A stretch of DNA of 64,000 bases from Agromyces sp. CF514 (GCF_900113185.1 NZ_FOZD01000001.1:2728001-2792000); one strand, 5' to 3'; shown: positions 10,091-21,315, counted from the first letter of the stretch. Translations and numbers: made by a program. The notes: generated by a model from the letters alone, not told the origin.

Positions 10091-11494
10091 TCATCCGAGC
10101 TCGCGTTCGAGCGAGCCGAGCAGCTGGGGCACGATGCGGTAGACGTCGCCGCACCCTAGCGTGATGACGAAGTCGCCCGACCGCGCGATCTGCGCCGTGT
10201 GGTCCGCGGCGGCCTGCCAGTCGGCGATGAACGCGACGTGCTCGGGGTGCGCGAAGCGCTCGCTCACCAGTGCACCCGTGACACCGGGGACCGGGTCCTC
10301 ACGTGCACCGTAGACGTCGAGCACGACCGTCTCGTCGGCGTACTGCTCGAGCACCTCCGCGAACTCCTTCGCGAACGCCTGCGTGCGGCTGTAGGTGTGC
10401 GGCTGGTGCACCGCGATGATCCGTCCGTCGCCGACGACCGTGCGCGCGGCGGCCAGGGCCGCTGCGACCTCGGTCGGGTGGTGCGCGTAGTCGTCGTAGA
10501 CGCTCACGCCGCCGACCTCGCCGTGCAGCTCGAACCGGCGGCCCGTTCCGGCGAAGCGCGCGATGCCCGCGAGGGCCGCTGCGGGGTCGAACCCGAGGCC
10601 CGTGAGCACGGCGAACGCTCCGGCGGCGTTGATGGCGTTGTGGTGCCCGGGGATCGCGAGGCGGGCCTCGTAGGTCGCCCCCTCGTAGTCCACGGCGAAC
10701 GCGACCGGGCCGTCGGTGACGACCGAGTGCACGCGGACCGTCGCGTCGGCCGCCTCGCCGAACGTGACGACGCGATCGTGCGACAGTCGCTCGTGCACGC
10801 GCACGGCGCCGGCGTCGTCGCTCGAGATGACGACGAACTCGCGTGCCCGGTCGGCGAACTCGACGAACGCCTGCTCGAACGCGTCACGCGAACCGTAGTG
10901 GTCGAGGTGGTCGGGATCGACGTTCGTGATGAGCGCGACCGACGTGTCGTAGAGCAGGAACGAGCCGTCGGACTCGTCGGCCTCGACCACGAAGAGCTCG
11001 CCCTCGCCCGAGGCCGCGCTCAGTCCGAGGTCGGCCAGCACGCCGCCGTTCACGAAGCTCGGGTCGGCGCCGAGCGCGAGCAGGCCGGTCACGATCATGC
11101 CCGTCGAGGTCGTCTTTCCATGCGCGCCCGCCACCGACACGAGGCGCTGCCCGGCGATGAGCGCGGCCAGCGCCTGCGACCGGTGCAGGACCGGCAGCCC
11201 ACGCGAGAGCGCGAGCCGGTACTCGGGGTTGTCCTGCCAGAGCGCGCCCGTCACGACGACGGTGTCGATGTCGTCGCCGAGGTTCGCGGCATCGTGCCCG
11301 ATCGCGATCTCCGCGCCGAGCTCGCGAAGCGCGCCCACGTTCGCCGAGTCGCGCACGTCAGAGCCTGTGACGCGGTGTCCGGCGCCGAGGAACAGGCGCG
11401 CGATGCCGCTCATTCCCGAACCGCCGATGCCGACGAAATGCACGGCGCCGAGCTCGGACGGGATCGAGGTGGACAGGTCGGGCTTGATGGTCAC
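10091..11494 (-). CDS. murC: UDP-N-acetylmuramate-L-alanine ligase
   Basis: MurC adds L-alanine to UDP-MurNAc, the first amino acid of the stem peptide; 467 aa. The N-terminal Rossmann motif [16 protein letters not shown] and the central ATP loop [14 protein letters not shown] are present. The Mur-ligase landmarks [11 protein letters not shown] and [11 protein letters not shown] follow, and [11 protein letters not shown] lies in the C-terminal domain. I chose the GTG at 11492-11494, preceded by AGAGAAAG, over an in-frame upstream ATG (11530). It follows murG after a 106-base gap that contains a strong palindrome. Confidence 0.97.
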   Translation of the reverse strand: MTIKPDLSTSIPSELGAVHFVGIGGSGMSGIARLFLGAGHRVTGSDVRDSANVGALRELGAEIAIGHDAANLGDDIDTVVVTGALWQDNPEYRLALSRGLPVLHRSQALAALIAGQRLVSVAGAHGKTTSTGMIVTGLLALGADPSFVNGGVLADLGLSAASGEGELFVVEADESDGSFLLYDTSVALITNVDPDHLDHYGSRDAFEQAFVEFADRAREFVVISSDDAGAVRVHERLSHDRVVTFGEAADATVRVHSVVTDGPVAFAVDYEGATYEARLAIPGHHNAINAAGAFAVLTGLGFDPAAALAGIARFAGTGRRFELHGEVGGVSVYDDYAHHPTEVAAALAAARTVVGDGRIIAVHQPHTYSRTQAFAKEFAEVLEQYADETVVLDVYGAREDPVPGVTGALVSERFAHPEHVAFIADWQAAADHTAQIARSGDFVITLGCGDVYRIVPQLLGSLERELG

Positions 11495-11569
11495 GGCATT
11501 GCTTTCTCTGGGCTCTGGGCGGTGCTGCACGGGCCGGCGTCATCGGGCTGCGGCCGAAGGTTCTTAAGC

Positions 11570-11591
11570 GTCGGATGCCGCGGCATCCGAC
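11570..11591. other. Perfect 22-bp palindrome between murG and murC
   Basis: The 22 bases at this position are a perfect inverted repeat built on GGATGCC and GGCATCC. In RNA it would form a 9-bp stem with a CGCG loop. It lies 9 bases after the murG stop and 75 bases upstream of the murC start, on the strand transcribed into both. No U-run follows it. It could attenuate or process the long mur transcript, or bind a protein; the sequence alone does not decide. Confidence 0.6.
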
Positions 11592-11600
11592 ACCTCCACG

Positions 11601-12701
11601 TTACGCGTCTGCGGCGGTGCCGCCGGCATTCGCACCCGACGCGGCGTCGATGAGGTCGATCATGCGATCGGTGCCGTCGCGGTGGCCGACGGATGCCGCC
11701 GCTGCCGCCATACCGGCCACGCGCCCCTCGTCGGCGAGCAGCGGCAGCACGGTCTCGGCGACCCATTCTGGCGTGAAGTCCGCATCGTCGACGAGGACGG
11801 CCCCGCCCGCGGCGACCACGTCGGCCGCGTTGAACCGCTGCTCGCCGTTGCCCACGGGGTAGGGAACGAGCACCGACGGGATGCCGAGCGCCGCGAGCTC
11901 GCTCACCGTCGCCGCGCCAGCTCGGGACACGGCCGCGTCGGCGACCGAGAGCGCGAGGTCCATGCGATCGGCGTATTCGAGCATGCGGTAGTCGGCGATG
12001 CCGGGATCGCTCACGTCGGAGTTCGCACCCGTGATGTGCAGCACCTGCCAGCCCGCAGCCGTGACCGCCTCGGCCGAGGCCGTCATCGTGCGATTGATGC
12101 GCCGTGCGCCGAGGGATCCGCCGGTGGCGAGCAGCACGGGCCGGTCGGGATCGAGGCCGAAGAACTCCGCAGCGGTGCCCCGCAGCGCGGCGCGGTCGAG
12201 CTGCTCGATCTCGCGGCGCAGCGGCATGCCGACGACCTCGGCGTGCCGCAGCGGGGTGCCGCTGAACACGACGCCGACGGTCTCGGCCCACCGGGAACCG
12301 AGCCGGTTCGCGAGGCCCGGCTTCGCGTTGGCCTCGTGGATCGCGACGGGCACGCCCAGACGTCGCGCCGCGAGGTAGGCCGGCGTCGACACGTAGCCGC
12401 CGAATCCGACGACGACGTCGACGCCCCGTTGCGTGATGATCTCGCGCACCTCTGCGACCGAGTCGCGGAAGCGCTTCGGGAACCGGACCGCCGCCCCGTT
12501 CGGACGACGCGGGAACGGCACCTTCGCGATCGTCAGGAGCTCGTAGCCGCGAGCCGGCACGAGCCGCGCCTCGAGACCCTCGGCCGTGCCGAGCACGAGC
12601 ACCTCGGCACCCGGGTCGCGCTCGCGCAGCCGATCGGCGACGGCGAGCAGCGGGTTCACGTGGCCGGCGGTGCCTCCGCCGGCCAGCAGGTAGACGGTCA
12701 T
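11601..12701 (-). CDS. murG: UDP-GlcNAc:lipid I N-acetylglucosaminyltransferase
   Basis: MurG makes lipid II from lipid I on the inner membrane face; 366 aa. The GT-B N-terminal loop is LLAGGGTAGHVNPLLAVAD. The donor-binding region contains LLATGGSLGARRINR, and the later landmark SRAGAATVSELAALGIPSVL is the family UDP-GlcNAc contact. The ATG at 12699-12701 overlaps the ftsW stop by 4 bases (ATGA), so it is translationally coupled to ftsW. The open frame that continues upstream is antisense noise over ftsW. Confidence 0.97.
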   Translation of the reverse strand: MTVYLLAGGGTAGHVNPLLAVADRLRERDPGAEVLVLGTAEGLEARLVPARGYELLTIAKVPFPRRPNGAAVRFPKRFRDSVAEVREIITQRGVDVVVGFGGYVSTPAYLAARRLGVPVAIHEANAKPGLANRLGSRWAETVGVVFSGTPLRHAEVVGMPLRREIEQLDRAALRGTAAEFFGLDPDRPVLLATGGSLGARRINRTMTASAEAVTAAGWQVLHITGANSDVSDPGIADYRMLEYADRMDLALSVADAAVSRAGAATVSELAALGIPSVLVPYPVGNGEQRFNAADVVAAGGAVLVDDADFTPEWVAETVLPLLADEGRVAGMAAAAASVGHRDGTDRMIDLIDAASGANAGGTAADA

Positions 12702-13951
12702 CGCGTGCGCCCGGCGCGAGCGGCGGACCGGGCTGCGAACCGTGCGGCCGCGCGCGCGGTCGCGGCGGGATCGCGGGCGACCGAGAGCACGACGCCGATC
12801 GCGAAGAGGGTCGTGACGAGCGCCGTTCCGCCCGCTGAGACGAGCGGGAGCGGAACGCCGAGGACGGGGAAGACACCAAGCACGACACCGATGTTGACAC
12901 ATGCCTGGCCGATGACCCACACCATGACGGCGGCCGTGACGGTCTTCGCGAACGGCGTCTGCGCCGAGCGCAGCACGCGCGCGAACGCGACCGCGAGCAG
13001 CACGAACAGCGCGATCACGACAATGGCCCCGATCAGGCCCAGTTCCTCGCCGATGATCGCGAAGATGAAGTCGTTGTCCGCTGCCGGCAGCCACGACCAC
13101 TTCGCCGTCGAGTTGCCGAGGCCGACGCCGAAGATCCCGCCGTTCGCGAGCGCGAAGCGTCCGTGCTGGATCTGCCAGCAGTCGTCGCCGGATCCCTGCT
13201 CGCAGTTCTCCTGGAGGAACGCGGTGATGCGGCGCATGCGGTTGTCGCTCGAGACGGCCACGATCACGAACACCGCGGCGCTGATCAGCACGGGCGGCAG
13301 GAGCAGGCGGAACCGCACGCCGATGAGGAACAGCGTTCCGAGCAGCATCGCACCCATGATCATGACGGTTCCGAGGTCGCCGCCGAGCAGCACGAGGCCG
13401 ATCGCGCCGCCGCCGACGAGCAGGATCGGCAGGACGCCCTTACCGAAGTCGCCCAGGTACGCCTGCTTCTTGGTGACGATGAGGCCGAGCCAGATGACGA
13501 GCGCGACCTTGATGATCTCGGACGGCTGGAACTGCACGCCGGCGAGGTCGAGCCAGTTCGTGTTGCCGCCGACCTCGACGCCGAGGGGCGTCGCGACGAC
13601 GAGCACCTGAAGGACGCAGGCCCCGATGAGCAACGGCCAGGCCATCCGCATCCAGAATCGTTCGGGCATGCGGCTCGCGATGAGCATGACGGGCAGTCCG
13701 ATCAGGGCGAACATCCCCTGCCTGGTCGCCTGCACGAAGAAGCCGCCGTCCTCGAGGCGCGACTCCACCGTGGACGACGAGAGCACCATGACCAGGCCGA
13801 AGAGCACGAGGAAGACGACCGTGCTGAGCAGCAGCAGGTAGTCCTTGGACTCGACCCTGAGTACCCGGCCGAGGCGGATGCGGGCCGCGACGCCGCCGCG
13901 ATCAGCCTCGGGTATCGGGTTCGTGCGGGCCGTGCGGGGCGGAGTCGGCAT
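12698..13951 (-). CDS. ftsW: FtsW, SEDS-family peptidoglycan glycosyltransferase
   Basis: FtsW is a SEDS-family membrane polymerase of septal lipid II working with FtsI; about 417 aa with around ten hydrophobic segments. The SEDS landmarks include LSSSTVESRLEDGGFFVQATRQ early, FQPSEIIKVALVIWLG in the middle, and VLGVFPVLGVPLPLVSAGGTAL near the end. I prefer the ATG at 13949-13951, preceded by GGTGAGG, over one at 13963 with no ribosome site. The start lies inside the 3' end of murD, giving a 50-base overlap. This is the proper dcw position, so FtsW rather than RodA. Confidence 0.93.
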   Translation of the reverse strand: MPTPPRTARTNPIPEADRGGVAARIRLGRVLRVESKDYLLLLSTVVFLVLFGLVMVLSSSTVESRLEDGGFFVQATRQGMFALIGLPVMLIASRMPERFWMRMAWPLLIGACVLQVLVVATPLGVEVGGNTNWLDLAGVQFQPSEIIKVALVIWLGLIVTKKQAYLGDFGKGVLPILLVGGGAIGLVLLGGDLGTVMIMGAMLLGTLFLIGVRFRLLLPPVLISAAVFVIVAVSSDNRMRRITAFLQENCEQGSGDDCWQIQHGRFALANGGIFGVGLGNSTAKWSWLPAADNDFIFAIIGEELGLIGAIVVIALFVLLAVAFARVLRSAQTPFAKTVTAAVMVWVIGQACVNIGVVLGVFPVLGVPLPLVSAGGTALVTTLFAIGVVLSVARDPAATARAAARFAARSAARAGRTR

Positions 13952-15449
13952 CCGCCTCACCATCCAATCGTGCTCGTACCGCCTGCTGGAACCGCCGGCC
14001 CCGATCGGCGTAGTCGGCGAACTGGTCCATCGACGCGGCGGCCGGTGCCAGCAGCACCGTGTCCCCGTCTTCGGCGATCGACTCGGCGAATCCGACGGCC
14101 AGTGCCATGACCGTTCCAGTGTCATCGGCATCGACCTCGAACAGCGGCACGTCGCTCGCGTGTCGGGCGAACGCGGCGACGAGCGCCTGCCGATCGACGC
14201 CGATCACGACTGCGGCCCTGAGGCGCCCGGCGTGCGCGGCGACGAGCCCGTCGACGTCGACGCCCTTCAGCAGGCCGCCGACGATCCACACGACGCGTGG
14301 GAACGCCCGCAGCGACGCCTCCGCCGCGTGCGGGTTGGTCGCCTTCGAGTCGTCGACCCAGCGGATGCCGCCCGACAGGGCCACCGTCTGGATGCGATGC
14401 GCGTCGAGCGTGAACTCGCCGAGCGCGTCGTGGATGACGCCGACCGGCACGCCCGCGGCTCGCACGAGGGCCGAGGCGGCGAGGATGTTCGCGACGATGT
14501 GCGGCGCGGCGAGCCCGCGCGGCTCGAGCTCGTCGACCGTGATGATCTCGAGCGCCGTGGAGTGCCGTTCGTCGAGGAACGCCCGGTCGCACAGGATGCC
14601 CTCGACCAGGCCGAAGTCGCTCGGACCCGGCACGTCGAGTCCGAAGCCGATCGCGCGGGCTCCCTCCTCGACCTCGGCGTCCTCGACCATGCGACGCGTC
14701 GCCTCGTCGGCGCGATTGAACACGCAGGCGATGCGCGTATTGGCGTAGACCTTCGCCTTGGCGGCACGATAGGCGTCGGCCGAGCCGTGCCAGTCGAGGT
14801 GGTCGTCGGCCACGTTCAGGCACACGCTCGCGAGCGGATGCAGCGCGCCCGGCCCCTCGATCGGCAGCGCATGCAGCTGGTAGCTCGAGAGCTCGACGAC
14901 GAGCACGTCGAACCCGCCGGGATCGCGCACGGCGTCGAGCACCGGAACGCCGATGTTGCCGCATGGCGCAGCACGCAGCCCGTTCGCCGCGAGCAGGGTC
15001 GCGGCGAGCTGCGTCGTCGTCGTCTTGCCGTTCGTGCCGGTGACGAGGATCCAGTCGGCCGCGTTCACCTTGTCGCGCACGCGCCAGGCGAGCTCGATGT
15101 CGCCCCAGACGGGCACGGCCGACGACGCGGCCCACTCGAGCACGGCGTTGTCGGGGTGGAACCCCGGCGAGGCGACGACGAGTTCGGGCGCGAAGCCGAC
15201 GATGTCGTCGGGCACCGAGTCCAGCGGATGCCGCAGCACCCGGACGCCGATGACGTCGAGGATCCGGCCGCGCTCGTCGTCGACGTTCGTCGCAGCGAGC
15301 AGCACCTCGGCGCCGAGCTCCGCGAGCGTGTCGGCGACCGCGAAGCCGGTGACGCCGGCGCCGAGCACGAGCACGCGCAGGCCGCTCCAGTCGGCGTGCC
15401 AGCTCGTCAGGGAGTCGAGGCGGCCGCCACCGGCATCCGCTCCGGTCAT
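13902..15449 (-). CDS. murD: UDP-N-acetylmuramoyl-L-alanine-D-glutamate ligase
   Basis: MurD adds D-glutamate to UDP-MurNAc-L-Ala; 515 aa, slightly long because of an acidic C-terminal tail. The N-terminal Rossmann motif is [20 protein letters not shown] and the ATP-binding loop is [29 protein letters not shown] and [12 protein letters not shown] are typical of MurD. The substrate-binding [18 protein letters not shown] is intact. The ATG overlaps the mraY stop by 4 bases (ATGA). Confidence 0.97.
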   Translation of the reverse strand: MTGADAGGGRLDSLTSWHADWSGLRVLVLGAGVTGFAVADTLAELGAEVLLAATNVDDERGRILDVIGVRVLRHPLDSVPDDIVGFAPELVVASPGFHPDNAVLEWAASSAVPVWGDIELAWRVRDKVNAADWILVTGTNGKTTTTQLAATLLAANGLRAAPCGNIGVPVLDAVRDPGGFDVLVVELSSYQLHALPIEGPGALHPLASVCLNVADDHLDWHGSADAYRAAKAKVYANTRIACVFNRADEATRRMVEDAEVEEGARAIGFGLDVPGPSDFGLVEGILCDRAFLDERHSTALEIITVDELEPRGLAAPHIVANILAASALVRAAGVPVGVIHDALGEFTLDAHRIQTVALSGGIRWVDDSKATNPHAAEASLRAFPRVVWIVGGLLKGVDVDGLVAAHAGRLRAAVVIGVDRQALVAAFARHASDVPLFEVDADDTGTVMALAVGFAESIAEDGDTVLLAPAAASMDQFADYADRGRRFQQAVRARLDGEADADSAPHGPHEPDTRG

Positions 15450-16543
15450 CGTTGCAGCCACTCGAAGTAGAAGGCGCCGACGCCCGCGGCGACGAACATG
15501 CCCGCGATGAGCCAGAAGCGCACGACGATCGTGACCTCCGCCCAGCCCTTCAACTCGAAGTGATGATGGATCGGACTCATCAGGAAGATGCGTTTGCCGC
15601 CGGTGAGCTTGAAGTACGCGCGTTGCACGATCACCGAGCCGGTCTCGATGACGAAGATGCCGCCGATGAGCACGAGGAGCAGTTCGGTCTGGCTCACGAT
15701 CGCGAGCGCCGCGAGTGCACCGCCGAGGGCGAGCGAGCCCGTGTCGCCCATGTAGATCTTCGCCGGGTTCGTGTTCCACCACAGGAACCCGATGAGGCCT
15801 CCGACGATCGCCGACGCGACGATCGCGATGTCGAGCGGGTCGCGCACGTCGTAGGCGCGGTACGCGTCGCTCGGATTCAGGTTCGGTCCGAACGCGGACT
15901 GGTTGAACTGCCAGAACCCGATGATGATGAAGGACCCGATCGCGAGCACGGATGCGCCCCCGGCGAGGCCGTCGAGACCGTCGGTCACGTTGACGCCGTT
16001 CGAGGCGGCAGCGGTGATCAGGCAGATCCAGATGACGTAGATGATCGTGCCGAGGACCGTCCCGAAGACCATGAAGTCGAGGGGCAGGTCGCGGATGAAC
16101 GAGATGCTCGTGCTCGCGGGCGTCACGCCCTCGGCGTTCGGGAAGTTGATCGCGAGCAGGGCGAACGCGGCCGCGACCGCGGTCTGCCCGGCGACCTTCG
16201 CCCAGCCGCCGAGCCCGAGGCTCTGCTTCTTGCGCGTCTTCAGGAAGTCGTCGAGGAAGCCGACGAACCCGAGCCCGACCATCATGAACAGCACGAGGAG
16301 TCCGGTAGCCGTGGGCTTCTCGTTGCTGAGCAGCAGGGTCGCGACGAAGTAGCCGAACAGCGTGCCCAGGATGAAGACGATGCCGCCCATGGTGGGCGTG
16401 CCGCGCTTGACGTGATGGCTCTGCGGGCCGTCGTCGCGGATGAATTGGCCCCAGCCCAACTTCACGAAGAGCCGGATGAACAGCGGGGTCAGGAACAGCG
16501 TGAAGGCGAGCGACAAGGCGCCGGCGCTCAGAAGTGCTCTCAC
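15446..16543 (-). CDS. mraY: Phospho-N-acetylmuramoyl-pentapeptide transferase
   Basis: MraY transfers phospho-MurNAc-pentapeptide to undecaprenyl phosphate to make lipid I; 365 aa, polytopic. Landmarks are GTPTMGGI near residue 50, [16 protein letters not shown] with the metal-binding DD pair, [12 protein letters not shown] in the middle, and [10 protein letters not shown] close to the end. A GTG at 16541-16543 overlaps the murF stop by 4 bases (GTGA) and has GGGAGA 9 bases upstream, matching the coupling seen for its neighbours. An ATG 9 bases further up is the alternative. Confidence 0.96.
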   Translation of the reverse strand: MRALLSAGALSLAFTLFLTPLFIRLFVKLGWGQFIRDDGPQSHHVKRGTPTMGGIVFILGTLFGYFVATLLLSNEKPTATGLLVLFMMVGLGFVGFLDDFLKTRKKQSLGLGGWAKVAGQTAVAAAFALLAINFPNAEGVTPASTSISFIRDLPLDFMVFGTVLGTIIYVIWICLITAAASNGVNVTDGLDGLAGGASVLAIGSFIIIGFWQFNQSAFGPNLNPSDAYRAYDVRDPLDIAIVASAIVGGLIGFLWWNTNPAKIYMGDTGSLALGGALAALAIVSQTELLLVLIGGIFVIETGSVIVQRAYFKLTGGKRIFLMSPIHHHFELKGWAEVTIVVRFWLIAGMFVAAGVGAFYFEWLQR

Positions 16544-17952
16544 GAGAACCATTCTCCCAGTCGGTCGCCGAGGTGGCGCAGACCCGCCGAGTTCGACGAT
16601 TTCACCAGCACGGTGTCACCGGGCCGGGCGGACGCGACGACGAGGTCGTACGCCTCGTCGGCCGTCTCGACGTAGGCCGACTCGCCGTCCCACGATCCCT
16701 CGTTGATCGCCGTGATGTGCAGCCGACGCGCACCGGGGCCGACGACGACGAGCTGCGAGACGCCGAGCCGCACGGCCAGCAATCCGATGCGGTCGTGCTC
16801 CTCGCCAGAGAACTCCCCCAGCTCGCTCATCTCGCCGAGCACGGCGATCGTCTGCGTGCCGGGCGCCTTCACCTGGGCGAGGGTCTTGATCGCCGCGCTC
16901 ATCGAGTCGGGGCTGGCGTTGTAGGCGTCGTTGATCACGGTGATGCCGTCTCGGCCGCCCATGACCTGCATGCGCCATCGCTCCGCGAGGGTGACCTGCT
17001 CGAGCGCCGCGACGATGTCTGCGAGCGGCACGCCCAGCTCGACGGATGCCGCGACGGCCGCGAGCGCGTTCATGACGTGGTGCTCGCCGAGCACGCCGAA
17101 GCGCACCGATGCGGATTCGCCGCCCGGCACGTGCACGGTGAATTCGGTGCCGCGCGCGTGCACCTGGACGTCGGTCGCGCGCACGTCGGCACCGGAGCCG
17201 AGGCCGAAGGTCACGACGCGAGCCGAGGTGAGCCGGGCCATCGGGGCCACGCGAGGGTCGTCGAGGTTCAGCACCGCGACATCCGTCGGCAGCAGGTCCG
17301 TGACCATCTCGGACTTCGCCCGGACCGTCTGCTCGATGCCGCCGAACTCGCCCGCATGGGCGAGTCCGACCTTCAGCACGATGCCGATGTCGGGCCGGGC
17401 CATGCGCACGAGTCGGGCGATCTCGCCGACGCCGGACGCGCCCATCTCGGCCACGAGGTACTTCGTGTCGGCCTCGAGGGCGAGCATCGTGATCGGTCCG
17501 CCGACCTCGTTGTTGTACGAGGCGCGCGCGGCGACCGTGGGGCCGACGCGTTCGAGCACGGCGCGCAGCAGGTTCTTCGTCGTGGTCTTGCCGTTCGAAC
17601 CCGTGACTCCGACGATCTTCAGGTCCCCCGCCGCGCGGACGCGTGCGACCACCTCGGTCGCGAGGGCGCCGAGCGCGACGACCGAATCGTCGACGACGAT
17701 CTGCGGGACCTCGAGGTCGAGCTCCTGCTCGACGACCAGCAGGGCCGCACCCTGCTCAGCGGCGGCCGGAGCGAAGCGGTGTCCGTCGTCGAACTCGCCT
17801 CGCTTGGCGAAGAAGACGTCGCCGGAGGCGATCTCCCGCGAATCCGTGGTCACGGCGCCGTCGACGATCGTGTCCGCCGTGGCATCCGTCGAACGAAGTC
17901 GAAGGGACCCGTCGATCGCCGTGGCGATCTCGTGCAGGCTGAGGGAGATCAT
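16540..17952 (-). CDS. murF: UDP-MurNAc-tripeptide-D-alanyl-D-alanine ligase
   Basis: MurF adds the D-Ala-D-Ala dipeptide to complete the pentapeptide; 470 aa. The N-terminal domain holds [17 protein letters not shown], the ATP loop is [19 protein letters not shown], and the Mur-ligase landmarks [13 protein letters not shown] and [10 protein letters not shown] follow in order. The ATG at 17950-17952 overlaps the murE stop by 4 bases. The frame extends upstream over murE without meaning. Confidence 0.97.
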   Translation of the reverse strand: MISLSLHEIATAIDGSLRLRSTDATADTIVDGAVTTDSREIASGDVFFAKRGEFDDGHRFAPAAAEQGAALLVVEQELDLEVPQIVVDDSVVALGALATEVVARVRAAGDLKIVGVTGSNGKTTTKNLLRAVLERVGPTVAARASYNNEVGGPITMLALEADTKYLVAEMGASGVGEIARLVRMARPDIGIVLKVGLAHAGEFGGIEQTVRAKSEMVTDLLPTDVAVLNLDDPRVAPMARLTSARVVTFGLGSGADVRATDVQVHARGTEFTVHVPGGESASVRFGVLGEHHVMNALAAVAASVELGVPLADIVAALEQVTLAERWRMQVMGGRDGITVINDAYNASPDSMSAAIKTLAQVKAPGTQTIAVLGEMSELGEFSGEEHDRIGLLAVRLGVSQLVVVGPGARRLHITAINEGSWDGESAYVETADEAYDLVVASARPGDTVLVKSSNSAGLRHLGDRLGEWFS

Positions 17953-19493
17953 GCAGGCCAACCGGCTTCGCGCAGGGCCGCGCGCGCATCGTCTCGTGCT
18001 GAGTAGGGGATCTTGACGCCTTTCACTTCGTGGTAGTCCTCGTGGCCCGGGCCGGCGTAGAGGATCGCATCGCCGTCGCCCGCGAGGGCGAGCGCGGCGC
18101 GGAACGCGGCGCGCGGATCGGCGATCTCGTGGAGCTCGCGGTCGGGTACCGCGGCTCGCGCACCCTCGATGAGCGCCGCGCGGATCGCCGCCGGGTCCTC
18201 CCATCTCGGGTGGAAGTCGGTGATCACGACGGCATCGGCGCCGCGGGCGGCGATGGCGCCCATGTCGGCGCGCTTCGTGGTGTCCCGGTCTCCGTCGGCG
18301 CCGAACACCATGATGACGCGCCCCGTGGTGGTGCGGCGGATCGCGTCGAGCGTCTGCAGGAACGCGTCGGGGCTGTGGCCGTAGTCGATGTAGACGATCG
18401 GGCCCTGGTCGCCCGAGATGCGCTCCGCGCGGCCGGGGATGTACGCGTCGATGCCCTCGGTGCCGAGCGCCGCCGCGATGCGGTCGAGGTCGTAGCCTGC
18501 CTCGACGAGCATGACGATCGCGAGCGCCGCGTTCGCGGCCATGTACCAGCCGAGCAGCGGCACGCGGGTCTCGAGGCTTCGCCCGTCGGGCCCGTCGAGG
18601 CGGAACGCCGTGAACGCCGGCTGCTCGTCGAGCACGGTGATGCGCCAGTCGGCCTCGATGTCGGGCTTCGTCGTCAGCGTGGTCACCGGCACGCGCGCGT
18701 CTTCGACCAGCCGGCGGCCCCATGCGGAGTCGACGGTGACCACGCCGCGCCTGGCGCGCTCGGGCTGGAACAGGTCGCGCTTCGCCTCGTAGTAGACGTC
18801 CATCGACGCGTAGTCGTCGAGGTGGTCGTGCGTGAGGTTCGTGAACCCGGCGACGTCGAACACGAGTCCGTCGACGCGGTGCCGCGACAGCGCCTGCGCC
18901 GAGACCTCGACACCGACGGCACGGACTTCGACCTCGCGCATCCGTGCGAGCAGTGCGTGCAGTTCGCTCGCCTCGGGCGTCGTCAGCGAACTCGTGACCG
19001 CCTCGTCGCCGATGCGGCGCTCGGCGGTCGACGTGAGTCCGGCGACGACGCCGAGCTGTCGCAGGATGCCGTAGAGCAGGTAGACCACGCTGGTCTTGCC
19101 GTTCGTGCCCGTGACCGCGAAGAGGGTCGCCGGGTTCTCGTCGGTGCGGTGGATCCAGGCCGCGACGTCGCCGAGCGCGGCGCGGGCGTCATCGGCGACG
19201 AGCACCGGCAGGCCGGACTCCGCGGCCAGCTCGGCGCCCGCGGCATCCGTCAGCACGGCCACGGCGCCCGCGTCGCGAGCTGCGGCGGCGTACTGCGCCC
19301 CGTGCGCGTTGCGCCCGGGCACGCCGACGTAGAGGTCGCCCGGGCGCACCGTGTTCGACGAGAGCACGACGCCGGTGACCTCGAGTTCGCCCAGCTCGCC
19401 GCGCACCTCGAGGCCGAACGAGTCGGCGAGGCCGCGGAGCGATCGCGGCGCGGGGTGCTGCGGCCGGAGGGCCGTGGGAGGCGATCCGGTCAC
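17949..19493 (-). CDS. murE: UDP-N-acetylmuramoyl-tripeptide synthetase MurE
   Basis: MurE adds the third stem residue to UDP-MurNAc-L-Ala-D-Glu; 514 aa. ATP loop: [20 protein letters not shown]. Mur-ligase landmarks [20 protein letters not shown] and [18 protein letters not shown] are intact. The diaminopimelate-specific DNPR motif is not present; the corresponding place reads [16 protein letters not shown]. The third residue may therefore be a non-Dap diamine such as ornithine, lysine or diaminobutyrate, as in many Microbacteriaceae with B-type peptidoglycan. The GTG start is 13 bases after ftsI. Confidence 0.96.
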   Translation of the reverse strand: MTGSPPTALRPQHPAPRSLRGLADSFGLEVRGELGELEVTGVVLSSNTVRPGDLYVGVPGRNAHGAQYAAAARDAGAVAVLTDAAGAELAAESGLPVLVADDARAALGDVAAWIHRTDENPATLFAVTGTNGKTSVVYLLYGILRQLGVVAGLTSTAERRIGDEAVTSSLTTPEASELHALLARMREVEVRAVGVEVSAQALSRHRVDGLVFDVAGFTNLTHDHLDDYASMDVYYEAKRDLFQPERARRGVVTVDSAWGRRLVEDARVPVTTLTTKPDIEADWRITVLDEQPAFTAFRLDGPDGRSLETRVPLLGWYMAANAALAIVMLVEAGYDLDRIAAALGTEGIDAYIPGRAERISGDQGPIVYIDYGHSPDAFLQTLDAIRRTTTGRVIMVFGADGDRDTTKRADMGAIAARGADAVVITDFHPRWEDPAAIRAALIEGARAAVPDRELHEIADPRAAFRAALALAGDGDAILYAGPGHEDYHEVKGVKIPYSARDDARAALREAGWPA

Positions 19494-19506
19494 GAACCCA
19501 ACTTTC

Positions 19507-21315
19507 TCACCAGTTTGCTGGCAGGTCAGGCGCCGCAGCGCCGGATGGAATGGTCCGATACTTCTTCAGCACCTGGCTCATGACCTGTTGGAAGACGGGA
19601 GCCGATGCGGCGGACGAATTCATCTTAACGGGATCCATGATGCTCACCGAAACGACGAACTCGGGATCGTCGGCCGGCGCGAACCCCGACACCGACACGA
19701 GATACCCCGTGAGGTACCCGCCGTTGCCGTCGGCGACCTGGGCGGTTCCGGTCTTCGCGGCGACCCGGTAGCCCGGGATGTTCCACTCGTCGGCGAGCCA
19801 GCCCTTGGTGTAGACGTTCTCGAGCATCTGGCTCGTCTCGTTCGCCGCCTGCTCGCTGATCACGCGCGTGCCCTTGGCCGACGGCTTGGTGACCGTGCCG
19901 TCGGCATCGGTGCAGCTCTCGACGAGCTGCACGGGCATGCGCACGCCGTCGTTCGCGATGGTCTGGTAGGCGCTCGCGATCTGCACGGCGGTCGTCGTGA
20001 GCCCCTGGCCGAACATCGTCGTGTACTTCGTCTGGTTGTCCCATTCGTCGGGACCGCCGTTCAGGTCGCCCGACTCCTCGGCGGGGAACCCGACCTCGCT
20101 GACGCGACCGAAGCCGAACTTCTGCATGTACTCGAACCGCGCCTGGTCGTCCATCTGCTCGCCGAACTTCGCCGTGGCGGTGTTCGACGAGTCGATGAGC
20201 GCACCCGTCAGCGTGTACGGCGTGTCGTCGTGGTAGAAGCTGTCGCGGAAGTTCGCGCCGTTCGGTGCGTCGTACGAGTAGGGGGCGATCACCTGGCTCA
20301 GCGGGTTCGCCTTTCCGGCGTCGATGAGGGATGCCGCGGTGATGGCCTTGAACGTCGAGCCCGGCTCGAACGGCGCGGTGAACGTGCGCGAGCCGCGGTC
20401 GGCGGCGTCGGTCGCCGACGGGTCGTTGGGATCGACGGTCGGCACGTCCGCGACGGCGAGCAGCTTGCCGGTCTTCGCCTCCATGACCGTCACGGTCGCC
20501 CACTGCGCGCCCACCGCGAGCCGCTGGGCCTGGGCGATGCGCTGCACCTCCCATTGCAGGTCGGCGTCGATGGTGAGCTTCAGCGTGCCGCCGTCCTTCG
20601 CCTGCTTGTGCACGACCTCGGTTCCGGGGATCTCGACCCAGTCCTGCAGGCTCGGGATGAACGTGACCTCGCCGTCCTCGCCTGCGAGGCAGGCGTCCTG
20701 GCCCAGCTCGAGTCCGGCCTGGGCGCCGCCGTCTTCGCCGACGAAGCCCAGCAGGTTTCCGGCGACCGCGCCGTTCGGGTAGCTGCGGCTCGGATGCCGG
20801 GACTGCACCACCCAGGGGATGCCGAGCGCATCGACCTTCTCGTAGGTGTCGACGTCGACGAGCTTCGCCACGTACGCGAAGTCGGAGTCGGGGTCCTCGG
20901 CCAGCGCCGACGCGATGATGCCGAGCACCTGGTCCGCGGTGAGCCCGACGACCGCGCCCAGCTCGGCCGCGATCTGCTCGAGCGGCACCTCGACGCGAAC
21001 GGTCTTCGTCGGGTCGGCGGGATCGGGCTCCTCGCGTACGACATCGCCCTTCTTCGCGTTCTTGGGCGACAGGGCCACGTCGTAGCGCATGACGCTGTCG
21101 GCGAGCACGGCGCCGTTGCGGTCGAGGATGTCGCCGCGGGCGCCGTACACGGTGATGGGCGCGGTCGAGCGCACCTCGTCGGCCTGCTCGTTGAGCGCCG
21201 ACGCCCGCAGGACCTGGATGTCGACGAGGCGAACCACGAAGAGCCCGACGAGCACGACGAGCACGAAGCCCGCTGCGAGGATCCTCCGCATCGGGTGACG
21301 ACTGATGCGGTTCAC
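19507..21315 (-). CDS. ftsI: Peptidoglycan D,D-transpeptidase FtsI (PBP3-like)
   Basis: This is the class B penicillin-binding protein of the divisome; 602 aa. It has a single N-terminal membrane anchor (about 10-30), then a dimerisation/pedestal region beginning YGARGDILDRNGAVLA, then the transpeptidase domain. Active-site motifs are all visible: SxxK in EPGSTFKAITAASL, SxN in IDSSNTATAKFG, and KTG in VAAKTGTAQVADG. There are no PASTA repeats. The GTG start is preceded by GGAGGGGG at good spacing. It is co-oriented with ftsL upstream (88-base gap) and murE downstream. Confidence 0.96.
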   Translation of the reverse strand: MNRISRHPMRRILAAGFVLVVLVGLFVVRLVDIQVLRASALNEQADEVRSTAPITVYGARGDILDRNGAVLADSVMRYDVALSPKNAKKGDVVREEPDPADPTKTVRVEVPLEQIAAELGAVVGLTADQVLGIIASALAEDPDSDFAYVAKLVDVDTYEKVDALGIPWVVQSRHPSRSYPNGAVAGNLLGFVGEDGGAQAGLELGQDACLAGEDGEVTFIPSLQDWVEIPGTEVVHKQAKDGGTLKLTIDADLQWEVQRIAQAQRLAVGAQWATVTVMEAKTGKLLAVADVPTVDPNDPSATDAADRGSRTFTAPFEPGSTFKAITAASLIDAGKANPLSQVIAPYSYDAPNGANFRDSFYHDDTPYTLTGALIDSSNTATAKFGEQMDDQARFEYMQKFGFGRVSEVGFPAEESGDLNGGPDEWDNQTKYTTMFGQGLTTTAVQIASAYQTIANDGVRMPVQLVESCTDADGTVTKPSAKGTRVISEQAANETSQMLENVYTKGWLADEWNIPGYRVAAKTGTAQVADGNGGYLTGYLVSVSGFAPADDPEFVVSVSIMDPVKMNSSAASAPVFQQVMSQVLKKYRTIPSGAAAPDLPANW

